64,000 nt of DNA, from the NCBI GenBank assembly GCA_964467315.1, contig CAYXSA010000006.1:1-64000 (forward strand), written 5' to 3'. Position 1 is the first letter of the stretch. The number at the start of each line of letters is the position of its first letter. Source of the DNA: JAAFIM01 sp964467315. GTDB lineage: Bacteria; Bacteroidota; Bacteroidia; Chitinophagales; Saprospiraceae. Shown here piece by piece: positions 32,074 through 40,520 of the stretch. The notes under the pieces are model-generated. The model searched no databases. It worked only from the letters and a program-made list of their open reading frames with translations, and was not told the origin of the DNA. Position numbers and translations under genes: made by a program.

Positions 32074-33150
32074 ATGTCTCGTTTACGCAGTCGCATTATC
32101 GCCTCTGGCAGCTATTTGCCCGCTCAAAAGGTTGGCAATCAGGACTTTATGCAGAACCGATTTTATACGCCCGACGGCGTACCCAACCCCAAGCCGAATG
32201 AAACCATCGTGCGCAAGCTTGCCGAAATCAGCGGCATTAGCGAGCGCAGATACGCGGAGGGCGAATATCAGACCTCCGACCTTGCGGCTTTGGCGGCTGC
32301 CGATGCCCTGCAATCGGGCGGTATAGACGGCGAGACGCTGGATTATATCATCGTGGCGCATAATTTCGGCAATGTGCATTTGCACAATCGCCAAACGGAT
32401 ATGCTGCCCAATATGGCGGCGCGGGTCAAGCAGGCTTTGGGCATACGCAACCCCAACTGCGTGGCGTATGACATACTTTTTGGCTGCCCGAGCTGGGTGC
32501 AGGCACTCATACAGGCGGACTATTATCTGCGCTCTGGCGATGCCAAGCGGGCGCTGGTGATTGGCTCGGACGTACTTTCTCATGTGCTCGACCCGCACGA
32601 TGTGGATTCTATGCTTTTTGCCGACGGCGCGGGCGCTGTGGTGGTGGAGGCGGTAGAAACGAGTGAAATGATAGGCATTCTCACGCACAAAACCGTAACC
32701 GATGCCGTAGATAAGGCGCATTATCTGACGATGGGCTGCTCGCGCAATCCCGACTTGGGGGAGCAGATATTTGTAAAAATGCAGGGGCCGAATGTCTTTA
32801 AGTACGGCTTAGAGACCGTACCCGCTGCTATCAAATTGTGCCTCGATAAGGCGGGCATGCGTATAGGCGATGTAAATAAATTTTTCATACATCAGGCAAA
32901 TGAGCGCATGATACGCGGTATGCTACAGCGCCTTTCGGAGCTTTGCGAAGTGCCTACGCTACCCGATGAGCTGGTGCCCTATAGCGTCCAATTTTTGGGC
33001 AATAGCTCCGCCGCTACTATACCGACCTTGTACGATTTGGTCGTAAAAGGCAAGCAAGAAGGGCATACTTTCCAAGCGGGCGAAAGCTGCGTTTTTGCCT
33101 CCGTAGGTGCGGGTATGCATGCTAATTGTGTGCTGTATCGGCATTTTTAG
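32074..33150 (+). CDS. 3-oxoacyl-ACP synthase III family (FabH-like ketoacyl synthase)
   Basis: 358 residues. Thiolase fold with catalytic triad Cys138 (DILFGCPSW), His273 (FIHQANERM) and Asn310 (LGNSSAAT). It condenses an acyl-CoA starter with malonyl-ACP. The insert near residues 30-45 (FYTPDGVPNPKPNETIVRK) is typical of a bacteroidete subgroup distinct from the housekeeping FabH, so a special starter or product (for example a branched or hydroxy fatty acid or a secondary lipid) is possible. Single gene, no fab cluster. Confidence 0.9.
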   Translation: MSRLRSRIIASGSYLPAQKVGNQDFMQNRFYTPDGVPNPKPNETIVRKLAEISGISERRYAEGEYQTSDLAALAAADALQSGGIDGETLDYIIVAHNFGNVHLHNRQTDMLPNMAARVKQALGIRNPNCVAYDILFGCPSWVQALIQADYYLRSGDAKRALVIGSDVLSHVLDPHDVDSMLFADGAGAVVVEAVETSEMIGILTHKTVTDAVDKAHYLTMGCSRNPDLGEQIFVKMQGPNVFKYGLETVPAAIKLCLDKAGMRIGDVNKFFIHQANERMIRGMLQRLSELCEVPTLPDELVPYSVQFLGNSSAATIPTLYDLVVKGKQEGHTFQAGESCVFASVGAGMHANCVLYRHF

Positions 33151-33168
33151 GGCTGTCGGCTTTGTACC

Positions 33169-33224
33169 GCAGGCTGCGCTGCGCTTGTCCTACGGTTACG
33201 AAAAGTAAGCCCCTTTGGGGCTAC
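33169..33224. repeat. Imperfect repeat shared with 37415-37467
   Basis: CCGCAGGCTGCGCTGCGCTT, then ACGGTTACGAAAA and CCCCTTTGGGGCT. A related order (CGCAGGCTACGCGCTT, GCGGCTAAGAAAA, CTCCTTTGGGGCT) occurs at 37415-37467. Two copies only; weak. Confidence 0.4.
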
Positions 33225-35344
33225 TGTCGGCTTTGTCTTTTGTAGTCGTAATTCGGGTCATTGGGTTGATACTTGTAGAGGGCTTGCGCTTCGATGCTGT
33301 CGCGGCGCAGGTACACTTTGCGCGTTTGCTCGCGGGCGAAAAGCTCCATCTGGTCGCTGTAATGGCGCGAGTCGGGCAGAGAAGAAGCGCCGTAGGCGTT
33401 GATGCTGCGTATCTCTATCTGCTGCGGGTCTTGGTGGTAGCGGGTGAATTGTATAAAGCCGTCGCCGCTCTCCATTAGGAATAAGCCCCGCTTTTTGTCG
33501 TACTTGCAGTCCACCGCCCGCGAGACCTCCGATAGACCCGAAACGGCAAAGGATTTTGCGCCCCGCTCCAAGCGCTGCACCCGACTTAGGGGAACTTCGA
33601 TAGTTCCGTACTGCTGTAGCATCTCTTTGCGGGCGGCGCGGACGGCTTTTACGGCATTTGCCTCGCTGATAGTATCGTTTTGTATCATGTAAAAGGCAAA
33701 AGGCATCTCGAAAGTCTGCAAAAGTTGATGATGTATGTGCAGCATCAGCGCCGCCGTCTGGCTTGTGCTGTCGCTGGATAAGTCCCAAGCGCGAATGCGC
33801 TGTATACAGTCGCTGATGTCGGGGTATTTTTGCGCATCAAGCTGCAGTAAAGCGCGGAAATTGCGGGTATAGCGTCCGTCTTCGTCGTACTTGTTGTCGT
33901 ATTTTATCCGCAATAAGTCTGCCCAGCTTATTTTTCCCTCTATGGCATTGAATAAACGCCGATAGCGGTCGCCGCGATTGTAGGTAAAGAGCTGCAAGCC
34001 GACATGGTAGGCATTTTTTTGGTCTTCTTCGATGGCTGTAGCCTGTCGGGGGGTATTGTTGCAGCTATACAAAAAGCCCGCTTTAGGATTAAAGTACTTG
34101 ATTTTATCCTCGTAGGGGAGGCGTTCCGTAGTGAGATACTTGGGGCTGTCGCTGCGGATAGGGTTTTTCCAGTTGAGGGCGCTATCTCGGAGGGGAATTA
34201 TGCCATCGGAAATGAAAAAAATGTTGCCTTCGCGGTCTGCATAGACGATATTGAAGAGCGGAATGGCATTCATTTTTATAGCCGACTCAAATTCTTTGAA
34301 ATTTTGCGCCTTATTCATGCGAAACCACTGCTCCATAGCCCGCAACTCCCGCGCAGCGGGCATTCTTAGCGCATAGGACTTCTTTAGTTTTTTGGAAGAA
34401 AAGACGGGGCCCCATACGGTTTCGAGTATCTTTTTGCGCACACGCAGCTTGATTTTTCCGATTTTTACCCGCAGGCGGGCGTATCTTTTCGTGAAGTCGC
34501 GCCATTGACCATCGTATAGGTATTGATTTTTATTTTTGGGGTTAATTTTTAGCTCGTACACGTCCCCAAAATTGTGGTAATTGGTCGTATGCGACCAGCC
34601 GAGATGGGGATTTGTGCCCACAAATATCGCCAAACCGCCTGCGAAAGTGCCGCCCATCACGTCCCAGCCCTCGCCGCTCTGTACGTGTGCCTCGTACCAA
34701 GCAAAACGCCCCTCTATGGGTTGGTGAGAATTGCTGAGGAGCCATGTTTTTCCGTCCTCCGAGCGCTGCGGAGCGATGGCGGCAGCATTGGAGCCGCGCT
34801 CATTGGGCAAAAAAAGCTTGTCGATGATGCCGTCATTGATGCCTTTCAGCGCAAAACCGCCGCCGCCGAAGAGGGTCATTATCAAAGTCGCCCCTTTTAC
34901 GAGGTCTACTTCTCTAAATGGCATGGCATCGGGCACCAAAAGCTCTTCGGGATAGCGCTTGGCGTAGTCGTTGAGCCCCTGCGTGTAGCCCGAAACGACG
35001 CGCCGAAATTCGGGGGAGAGCTCGCTTTCATAATTTTGCTCGGCAAAGGTATCAATGCCAAAAAGCTGCAAAGAATAGTCAAAAATCGCCCCTTCCTTGC
35101 CCAAAACCTCCGCCAGCCTGCCGCGCGCGGCAAGCAACTGATACTGAATATCGCGGAAATTATCCTCCGCGTGTGCCCAAGCCAGCCCATAAGCCGCCGC
35201 CGCATCGGTAGGCGCAAAAATATGTGGCACTCCAAGCGAATCGCGCAAAATCTGCACTTGTGTGGCATCAATTTTATCTGCCGACTGCGCGCGCAGAGTA
35301 GAAGCCCAAATTAGGCAGAGCAAAACCCAAAAACTATTATTCAT
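33221..35344 (-). CDS. Penicillin acylase family amidase, secreted
   Basis: 707 residues from the ATG at 35344; an in-frame TTG six codons earlier is less likely. Signal peptide MNNSFWVLLCLIWASTLRAQ. Ntn-hydrolase precursor: alpha-chain VQILRDSLGVPHIFAPTDAA and AWAHAEDNFRDIQ, then the predicted autocleavage site before Ser185 (ERGSNAAAIAP), which becomes the beta-chain nucleophile. The GSNAAA sequence differs from the common GSNNW. Substrate may be acyl-homoserine lactones, penicillin-like amides or N-acyl amino acids; not decidable here. Stand-alone. Confidence 0.9.
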   Translation of the reverse strand: MNNSFWVLLCLIWASTLRAQSADKIDATQVQILRDSLGVPHIFAPTDAAAAYGLAWAHAEDNFRDIQYQLLAARGRLAEVLGKEGAIFDYSLQLFGIDTFAEQNYESELSPEFRRVVSGYTQGLNDYAKRYPEELLVPDAMPFREVDLVKGATLIMTLFGGGGFALKGINDGIIDKLFLPNERGSNAAAIAPQRSEDGKTWLLSNSHQPIEGRFAWYEAHVQSGEGWDVMGGTFAGGLAIFVGTNPHLGWSHTTNYHNFGDVYELKINPKNKNQYLYDGQWRDFTKRYARLRVKIGKIKLRVRKKILETVWGPVFSSKKLKKSYALRMPAARELRAMEQWFRMNKAQNFKEFESAIKMNAIPLFNIVYADREGNIFFISDGIIPLRDSALNWKNPIRSDSPKYLTTERLPYEDKIKYFNPKAGFLYSCNNTPRQATAIEEDQKNAYHVGLQLFTYNRGDRYRRLFNAIEGKISWADLLRIKYDNKYDEDGRYTRNFRALLQLDAQKYPDISDCIQRIRAWDLSSDSTSQTAALMLHIHHQLLQTFEMPFAFYMIQNDTISEANAVKAVRAARKEMLQQYGTIEVPLSRVQRLERGAKSFAVSGLSEVSRAVDCKYDKKRGLFLMESGDGFIQFTRYHQDPQQIEIRSINAYGASSLPDSRHYSDQMELFAREQTRKVYLRRDSIEAQALYKYQPNDPNYDYKRQSRQ

Positions 35345-35538
35345 GTTCTCTTTTTTGCGCAAACTTAGCCTTTTTTTTGCAGCCTACTGCGCGATTATTG
35401 TACGATTCAAGTTGCAGGGTAAAGCGCAATAATCCGCGTTTTTATACCGTTGCAGCTTGCTTTTTCCCAAAAAAAGCAGTTATTTGTGGTAGCGCAAATC
35501 GTTACCACTGTGCAATTTTAGTTTGGGCTTGATATTTG

Positions 35539-35666
35539 GGCGTGCCCGCTGCGCCTTCGCCTGCCGCAAAGGGCGGCAGGCGAGAGCCGTAGCATGCTAC
35601 GGCTCTACAGGCGCGCGGTCGGGCTATCCGAGCCGTGATAAATCACGGCTCTACTATCCCTCACGC
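35539..35666 (+). repeat. Three-stem interspersed element, copy 14
   Basis: Plus orientation between divergent genes. Arm 1 contains CCTGCCG/CGGCAGG and AGCCGTAGCATGCTACGGCT; arm 2 AGCCGTGATAAATCACGGCT. Confidence 0.92.
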
Positions 35667-35745
35667 AGGATAAGACAGGCTTTTTTACCGCTATTGAATC
35701 GTTTTTTTTCTTGCAAGTGTACGTTTCTTCTTGTCATATCCGCCT

Positions 35746-37299
35746 ATGAAATATTCTACAGATTTATACGACCTCATACAATCCTTATCTCAAGCTGAAA
35801 AACGCTATATAAAACTCTTTGCCCAAGCCTTTTCGAGCAAGGGCACAGATACGCAGGTCGCTTTATTCGATGCCTTCGCTGCCCAGAAAACCTATAACGA
35901 AGAAGCCGTCCGCCGTCAACTCGCAGACCGCATCGCCGCCGCCAATTTTCATGTAGCCAAAAATAGGCTCTATCATCTCGTGCTGCGTGCCTTGTATCTG
36001 TTCCATTCCAGCCAGTCGGAGCAAGAGAAAATAAACCAACTCGTTTTTCAGGCAAATTTATTGCGCCGTCGCGGCTTGTACAAACAAAGCGAAGACCTAT
36101 TGGAGAAAGCCACCGAAATCGCCAATAGCATAGAATCCTTTGCGCATATACCGCAGATACAAAACGTACAAACGAAAATCATCATGCAGCGGCGCGACCT
36201 GCCCGCTATACGCGAGTACTTGGATAGACAGCTCGATGCGGAACGCGCCGCCATAGAGCGCTACAGCTACGAGATGACTATGCAATATCTCGAAATGAAA
36301 CTATTTGCGCATACGCATTCCGCGCCTACAGCCCGCACAGCGGCACAGTTGGAAGCGATACAATCTATGCGCGAACACCCCATGCTACAGGACGAGGATA
36401 AAGCCCGTTCCGTCTCCAAAAGAGCCTTGTGGTATTATAGATTTTTGAATGGCTTTATTTATAGATACGAAGGCAACTACGCAAAGGCTGCCGAATTTTG
36501 GGCGGGCTTCGTTGCTGACGTAGAAAACGACCCCAAAGCCATCAACGAGCGCACGCAGGATTTTATCAGCGACCTGAATAATCTCATGTGCCTGCAGCTC
36601 GAAGCCCAACAGTATACAGAAGCTCATACCACTTGCGAAAAGCTCACAAAGCTCCTACAACACGAGAACGTGCGCGTTGACCCTTATATAACGATGAAAG
36701 TGCAGGAGCGTATCACCGAATTTCGATTGGCTTGGTATCTGCGCACGCAACAATTTGAGGCGGGAATGCAGTACTGGCGCGAAAGCGTTGAGCCGCATTG
36801 GCTTACGGACTGGTCTGCGCGGGTGGGCAATCTGCGCCGCTTGTCGATAGATTTTTCTGCCGCCTGCCTGTATCTCTCGCAGGGCAACCCCACAGCCGCC
36901 GCCGAATGGCTGGAGCGCACTTGGTCGAATAAAGCGCTCAAAGACCACGATTATCTGTATTCTTCCGTGCAGTTGCTCAACCTCATTATACATTTTGAGC
37001 TGCGCAATTTCCAACTTTTGGAGTCGCTCGTAATGAACACATATAGAAATTTATACAAAAGAAAATTACTTTACGGCACAGAACGGGTAATTTTTAAATA
37101 TTTACGCATATATTTGCGCACTATCTCGAACAAAGAGCTTGTTCATTCGTTTAAGCAGTTGCGCGATGAACTACAAGCGCTGCAAGGCGAGCAGTTTGAA
37201 CATATTTTGCTCGACAATTTCAGCCTAACCGCTTGGATACAGAGCCAGATAGAGGGCAAAAAGATGGCGGATTTATTTCTGCCTGCAGCCCAACGCTAA
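35746..37299 (+). CDS. Conserved bacteroidete helical-repeat protein
   Basis: 517 residues from the ATG at 35746 (MKYSTDLYDLIQSLSQAEKR). All-helical, TPR-like: LLRRRGLYKQSEDLLEKATE and NYAKAAEFWAGFVADVE are typical helix pairs. The N-terminal 60 residues (LYDLIQSLSQAEKRYIKLFA) form a region I have seen at the start of many Bacteroidota proteins of about 500 residues without known function. No signal peptide, so cytoplasmic. Followed by its own terminator hairpin at 37374. Confidence 0.8.
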   Translation: MKYSTDLYDLIQSLSQAEKRYIKLFAQAFSSKGTDTQVALFDAFAAQKTYNEEAVRRQLADRIAAANFHVAKNRLYHLVLRALYLFHSSQSEQEKINQLVFQANLLRRRGLYKQSEDLLEKATEIANSIESFAHIPQIQNVQTKIIMQRRDLPAIREYLDRQLDAERAAIERYSYEMTMQYLEMKLFAHTHSAPTARTAAQLEAIQSMREHPMLQDEDKARSVSKRALWYYRFLNGFIYRYEGNYAKAAEFWAGFVADVENDPKAINERTQDFISDLNNLMCLQLEAQQYTEAHTTCEKLTKLLQHENVRVDPYITMKVQERITEFRLAWYLRTQQFEAGMQYWRESVEPHWLTDWSARVGNLRRLSIDFSAACLYLSQGNPTAAAEWLERTWSNKALKDHDYLYSSVQLLNLIIHFELRNFQLLESLVMNTYRNLYKRKLLYGTERVIFKYLRIYLRTISNKELVHSFKQLRDELQALQGEQFEHILLDNFSLTAWIQSQIEGKKMADLFLPAAQR

Positions 37300-37373
37300 G
37301 GTTACTCGTAGCGTTTTCCCAAACGAAAAAGGTTAGACGTTTCTAATACAAAGATTTGTTGGTTAAATAAAGT

Positions 37374-37407
37374 AAGCGCTTCAAGACGGGAGTTTTGAGC
37401 GCTTTTT
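37374..37407 (+). terminator. Terminator after the helical-repeat gene
   Basis: AAGCGCTTCAAGAC and GTTTTGAGCGCTT form a 13-bp stem with one mismatch and a GGGA loop, then a T run. Confidence 0.8.
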
Positions 37408-37414
37408 TTATTTT

Positions 37415-37467
37415 CGCAGGCTACGCGCTTATCTGCGGCTAAGAAAAAAATGCTCCTTTGGGGCTTT
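37415..37467. repeat. Imperfect repeat shared with 33169-33224
   Basis: Second copy of the weak repeat described at 33169. It is followed by a GCGCGCCCAGC/GCTGGGCGCGC hairpin at 37487-37513. Confidence 0.4.
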
Positions 37468-37521
37468 TTTTGTTTAATTAACTTTGCGCGCCCAGCCCTT
37501 TGCTGGGCGCGCGCCGCTTTT

Positions 37522-37638
37522 GCGGGAGGGATAGTAGGGGCGTATATTTATTCGCCCTATGGGGCGATAAATATACGCCCCGAATAGCCCGACGGCGCGA
37601 CCTTTAAGCCGCGTAGCGGCGGGGAGCGCCGACACGCC
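37522..37638 (-). repeat. Three-stem interspersed element, copy 15
   Basis: Minus orientation, between convergent genes. Arm 2 GGGGCGTATA/TATACGCCCC with an inner GGGCGAATAAATATTCGCCC-like variant. The outer end is GCGGGAGGG, so one outer base pair is lost; this is a mismatch in the proposed outer stem. Confidence 0.88.
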
Positions 37639-37645
37639 CAAAAAA

Positions 37646-37663
37646 GAGTGAAAAGTGAAAAGT
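37646..37663. repeat. Period-7 tandem repeat (AAAAGTG)
   Basis: Two to three AAAAGTG units; inverse copies (CACTTTTCACTTTTCG) overlap the end of the deaminase gene at 37754-37769. Confidence 0.75.
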
Positions 37664-37760
37664 TAAAATGATACTTGATGTATAAATCCTTGATTATCAA
37701 GTACTTAAAACTAAAAATAAGTGCTCAAAAATTTGCAAATTGCGCAAAAAAATGCACTTT

Positions 37761-38771
37761 TCACTTTTCGCAGTAAGCTTGTAAAACGCCGATAAGCCTA
37801 TTTTTTTCGCTTTCGGGCAAGAAGCTGGCTTGGAAAGAATTGCGGGCGAGCTGCACGAGGTCTGCCTTTGAAAGCTGCAAAGCCTCTTGCATTGCCGTAT
37901 AATTTGCGTTGATATAGCCGCCAAAATAGGCGGGGTCGTCGGAATTTATGGTTGCCAATAAGCCTTTTTGGAGCATAATTTTTAGCGGATGCTGCTTGAG
38001 GTCTTTCACGACGCAGAGTTTGAGGTTGGAAAGCGGGCAGACGGTGAGCGCCATTTGCCGCTCTACGAGCGTTTGCACCAATTTTTCGTCGTCGAGCGAG
38101 CGGTTGCCGTGGTCGATACGCGCTACTTGCAGCAAATCGAGCGCCTCCCAAACATAATCGGCGCTGCCTTCTTCGCCTGCGTGCGCTACGAGCAAAAAGC
38201 CCTCTTGGCGAGCACGCGCAAATACGTTTTGAAACTTGGAAGGCGGATTTCCTTGCTCCGAAGAGTCTAAACCCACGCCGATAATTAAATGCTTGTAGGG
38301 CAGTGCCTGCTCCAAAGTTCGCATAGCGGCGGCTTCGTCGAGATGGCGCAAAAAGCACATAATTAGCAGGCTGCTGATGCCTAATTGCTCCCTGCCTGCC
38401 TCTAAAGCGCGGCTGATACCATTGATGACGGTGGCAAAACTGACTCCTCTATCGGTATGCGTTTGGGGGTCGAAAAATATCTCCGTATGCAAAACGCCCT
38501 CTGCGGCGACGCGCTGCAAATACGCCCAAGTCATATCGTAAAAATCTTGCTCCTGCAGCAAGACCTGCGCGCCCGCGTAATAAATATCCAAAAAATCTTG
38601 CAAGCGGCTAAATTCGTAGGCGCTTTTGAGCGCTTCAACGGAGTCGTAAGCCAGTTTGATGCCGTTGCGCTGCGCGATGGCGAACATCAATTCGGGCTCT
38701 AAGCTGCCTTCTATGTGTATATGCAGTTCGGCTTTGGGGAGTTGGTCGATGAAATGCGTAAGTGAGGACAT
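37761..38771 (-). CDS. Adenine deaminase (adenosine-deaminase family)
   Basis: 336 residues. Amidohydrolase barrel: metal ligands in AELHIHIEGSLEPEL (His17, His19), HAGEEGSADYVWEA with catalytic His and Glu, IDHGNRSLDDE, and the SDDPAYFGG metal Asp. FFDPQTHTDRG, FLRHL, VGLDSSEQGNPPSKFQ and VCPLSNLKLCV match the adenine-deaminase branch (COG1816) more than adenosine deaminase, as I recall those sequences. Converts adenine to hypoxanthine in purine salvage. The end of the gene is built from a heptamer repeat (YCEK stop). Confidence 0.88.
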   Translation of the reverse strand: MSSLTHFIDQLPKAELHIHIEGSLEPELMFAIAQRNGIKLAYDSVEALKSAYEFSRLQDFLDIYYAGAQVLLQEQDFYDMTWAYLQRVAAEGVLHTEIFFDPQTHTDRGVSFATVINGISRALEAGREQLGISSLLIMCFLRHLDEAAAMRTLEQALPYKHLIIGVGLDSSEQGNPPSKFQNVFARARQEGFLLVAHAGEEGSADYVWEALDLLQVARIDHGNRSLDDEKLVQTLVERQMALTVCPLSNLKLCVVKDLKQHPLKIMLQKGLLATINSDDPAYFGGYINANYTAMQEALQLSKADLVQLARNSFQASFLPESEKNRLIGVLQAYCEK

Positions 38772-38823
38772 AAGCTAATAGATAAAATTGAAATGAGCGG
38801 CAAAGATAACGCTTATTTTTGGC

Positions 38824-40245
38824 TTATCCACCACAGCCACCGCAGCCGCCACCGCCGCAACTACCTCCATCACCGCCCCCACCGCCGCAGCCACTCGCAT
38901 CGCCGCTGCTACCGCTATTTTTAGACCCTACACCAGATTCTATTTTTTTCATATATTGTATCATGGGTATCAAAGCCGCTACGCGATAGTTTTTATACAA
39001 AAAAGCCCAGCCTGCATCATTCCTTATTTCTTTATCGCTAAGTTCGGCTCGTTTGCTTGCGGGTAAAATTTGCATAAAAAATTTCTTCAAAATTAGATTC
39101 CAATAAGTTACAGCGATAAGCCCCAGAGAAACAAGCACAAGCAAGATTAAAAAAAATACAGGCTTATCCCTGCTGATACCAACAATTATCCGCCCAATAC
39201 CAAAACCATAAATCAAAGCCAAAACTCCCCACTGCCAAAACCATAAGCGCCGCCAATCGCTATTCTCTCCCAATGCTTTTATTATGTTGTCTCTTAAACG
39301 CTCTGCGCGAAAAAGTATAGGACTTAACAGAGATAAGTAGTTTATATAGGTCATTTTTAGAGGACGCTTCGCCGCTTTATTCGCCTCAAATATCGCCAAA
39401 GCCTGCTGCTCTATGAGGTCTGCGCTCGTAGGGGCTTCAGGATTGGGGTAAAGCTCCTGCTGTGCTTTCGATTTTTCGGGCTTGATAAGCAATAATCCCC
39501 GTCCGACCAGCCCATTGATAAGGCAATGCGCTGCTTGAGTCCGACCATTCGCGGGCTGTAAAACCAAAATCTCGTAAGGGCAAATGAAGGACAAAAATCC
39601 CCCCTTAGCGCTGCTCTTTTTTAGCAAATTCTGCAAAGCCGCCAGCGCCGTATGATACAAAATCAACAAGCTAAATAAAACCAACAACACAAATAACCAA
39701 AGAAAATGCGCCCCCTGTATCGACATATATATATCAAATGCCCAAAAAGGCGCGCTAATCGCGCTTGCCAGCAGTATCAAAAAGCCCCCCCATAAGGGCG
39801 GCAAACGCCAAGCCGCAGGCGGCATATCTATAAAAATATCCAACATATGCTCCCTCTCCCAAAAGGCAGCAGGCGGCGCAGTCTCAAACTCCCGCTCATA
39901 CAAACTAAAAGTATAGGCGCTCGCCTCTGCAAATTTTTCCCTATCCCCGCGCTTATGCGTCGAAGGCTCATGGTGTATCTTCTTGCCCAATTGCTCGCAA
40001 AATGCCGCATAAGAGCGCGAAAAAGTCAGATGCTCATGCCAAATTAGGTCTACTATATGCGAGGGCGACACCATGCGCTCGCTTATCGCCGCCAAATACA
40101 TAAAACGCCGATACTCCTCAATCGCCGCCGCCGTGAAACTATGCGTCCAAACATTCCGCGATGCCAAACGCAAAGAAAAACCCTGCTGCCCCTCCTCTTC
40201 CATCGCAAACGCTTGCGCCCGCTGCCATATTTCCAAATTTTTCAT
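38824..40245 (-). CDS. TIGR04222-like membrane protein with Gly/Cys-rich tail
   Basis: 473 residues from the ATG at 40245. The N-terminal 110 residues (SHIVDLIWHEHLTFSRSYAA) resemble the glycine-rich-domain/DUF1399-like module with a WHEH motif. Three to four membrane segments follow: two near residues 140-190, and two near 320-370 (LFWQWGVLALIYGFGIGRII, FFLILLVLVSLGLIAVTYW). The last 30 residues are almost only Gly, Cys, Ser and Asp (GGGGDGGSCGGGGCGGCGG), as in TIGR04222 proteins. Role unknown. Confidence 0.82.
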   Translation of the reverse strand: MKNLEIWQRAQAFAMEEEGQQGFSLRLASRNVWTHSFTAAAIEEYRRFMYLAAISERMVSPSHIVDLIWHEHLTFSRSYAAFCEQLGKKIHHEPSTHKRGDREKFAEASAYTFSLYEREFETAPPAAFWEREHMLDIFIDMPPAAWRLPPLWGGFLILLASAISAPFWAFDIYMSIQGAHFLWLFVLLVLFSLLILYHTALAALQNLLKKSSAKGGFLSFICPYEILVLQPANGRTQAAHCLINGLVGRGLLLIKPEKSKAQQELYPNPEAPTSADLIEQQALAIFEANKAAKRPLKMTYINYLSLLSPILFRAERLRDNIIKALGENSDWRRLWFWQWGVLALIYGFGIGRIIVGISRDKPVFFLILLVLVSLGLIAVTYWNLILKKFFMQILPASKRAELSDKEIRNDAGWAFLYKNYRVAALIPMIQYMKKIESGVGSKNSGSSGDASGCGGGGGDGGSCGGGGCGGCGG

Positions 40246-40273
40246 AACTGCCAATTTTAAAGCTTTTTTTTAG

Positions 40274-40375
40274 GGCATGCCCCCGCTCCGCGCCCACATT
40301 AAAAATGTGGGCTTAAAGGTCGCGGGGTCGGGCTATTCGGGGCGTATATTTATACGCCCCTACTATCCCTCATGC
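40274..40375 (+). repeat. Three-stem interspersed element, copy 16 (compensatory change)
   Basis: Plus orientation. Both outer ends differ from consensus in a paired way: GGCATGCC instead of GGCGTGCC, and CCCTCATGC instead of CCCTCACGC. The G-C pair has become A-T, keeping the outer stem. Arm 1 GCCCACATT/AATGTGGGC, arm 2 GGGGCGTATA/TATACGCCCC. Confidence 0.92.
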
Positions 40376-40496
40376 AATCCCAATAAAGCCATACCATAAA
40401 TTTCAAGAGCCTGCCAGCCCAAAAAATAAAAAAAACTAAGCGCAATATACGAGCTTTTGCGCTTAGTCCCTACAAAAATTTGCCATTCGCTACACA

Positions 40497-40520
40497 ATCG
40501 TAACTTGTAACTCGTAACTA
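40497..40520. repeat. Period-7 tandem repeat (CGTAACT/TGTAACT)
   Basis: Three heptamers overlapping the stop codon of the TonB receptor gene. Confidence 0.75.
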
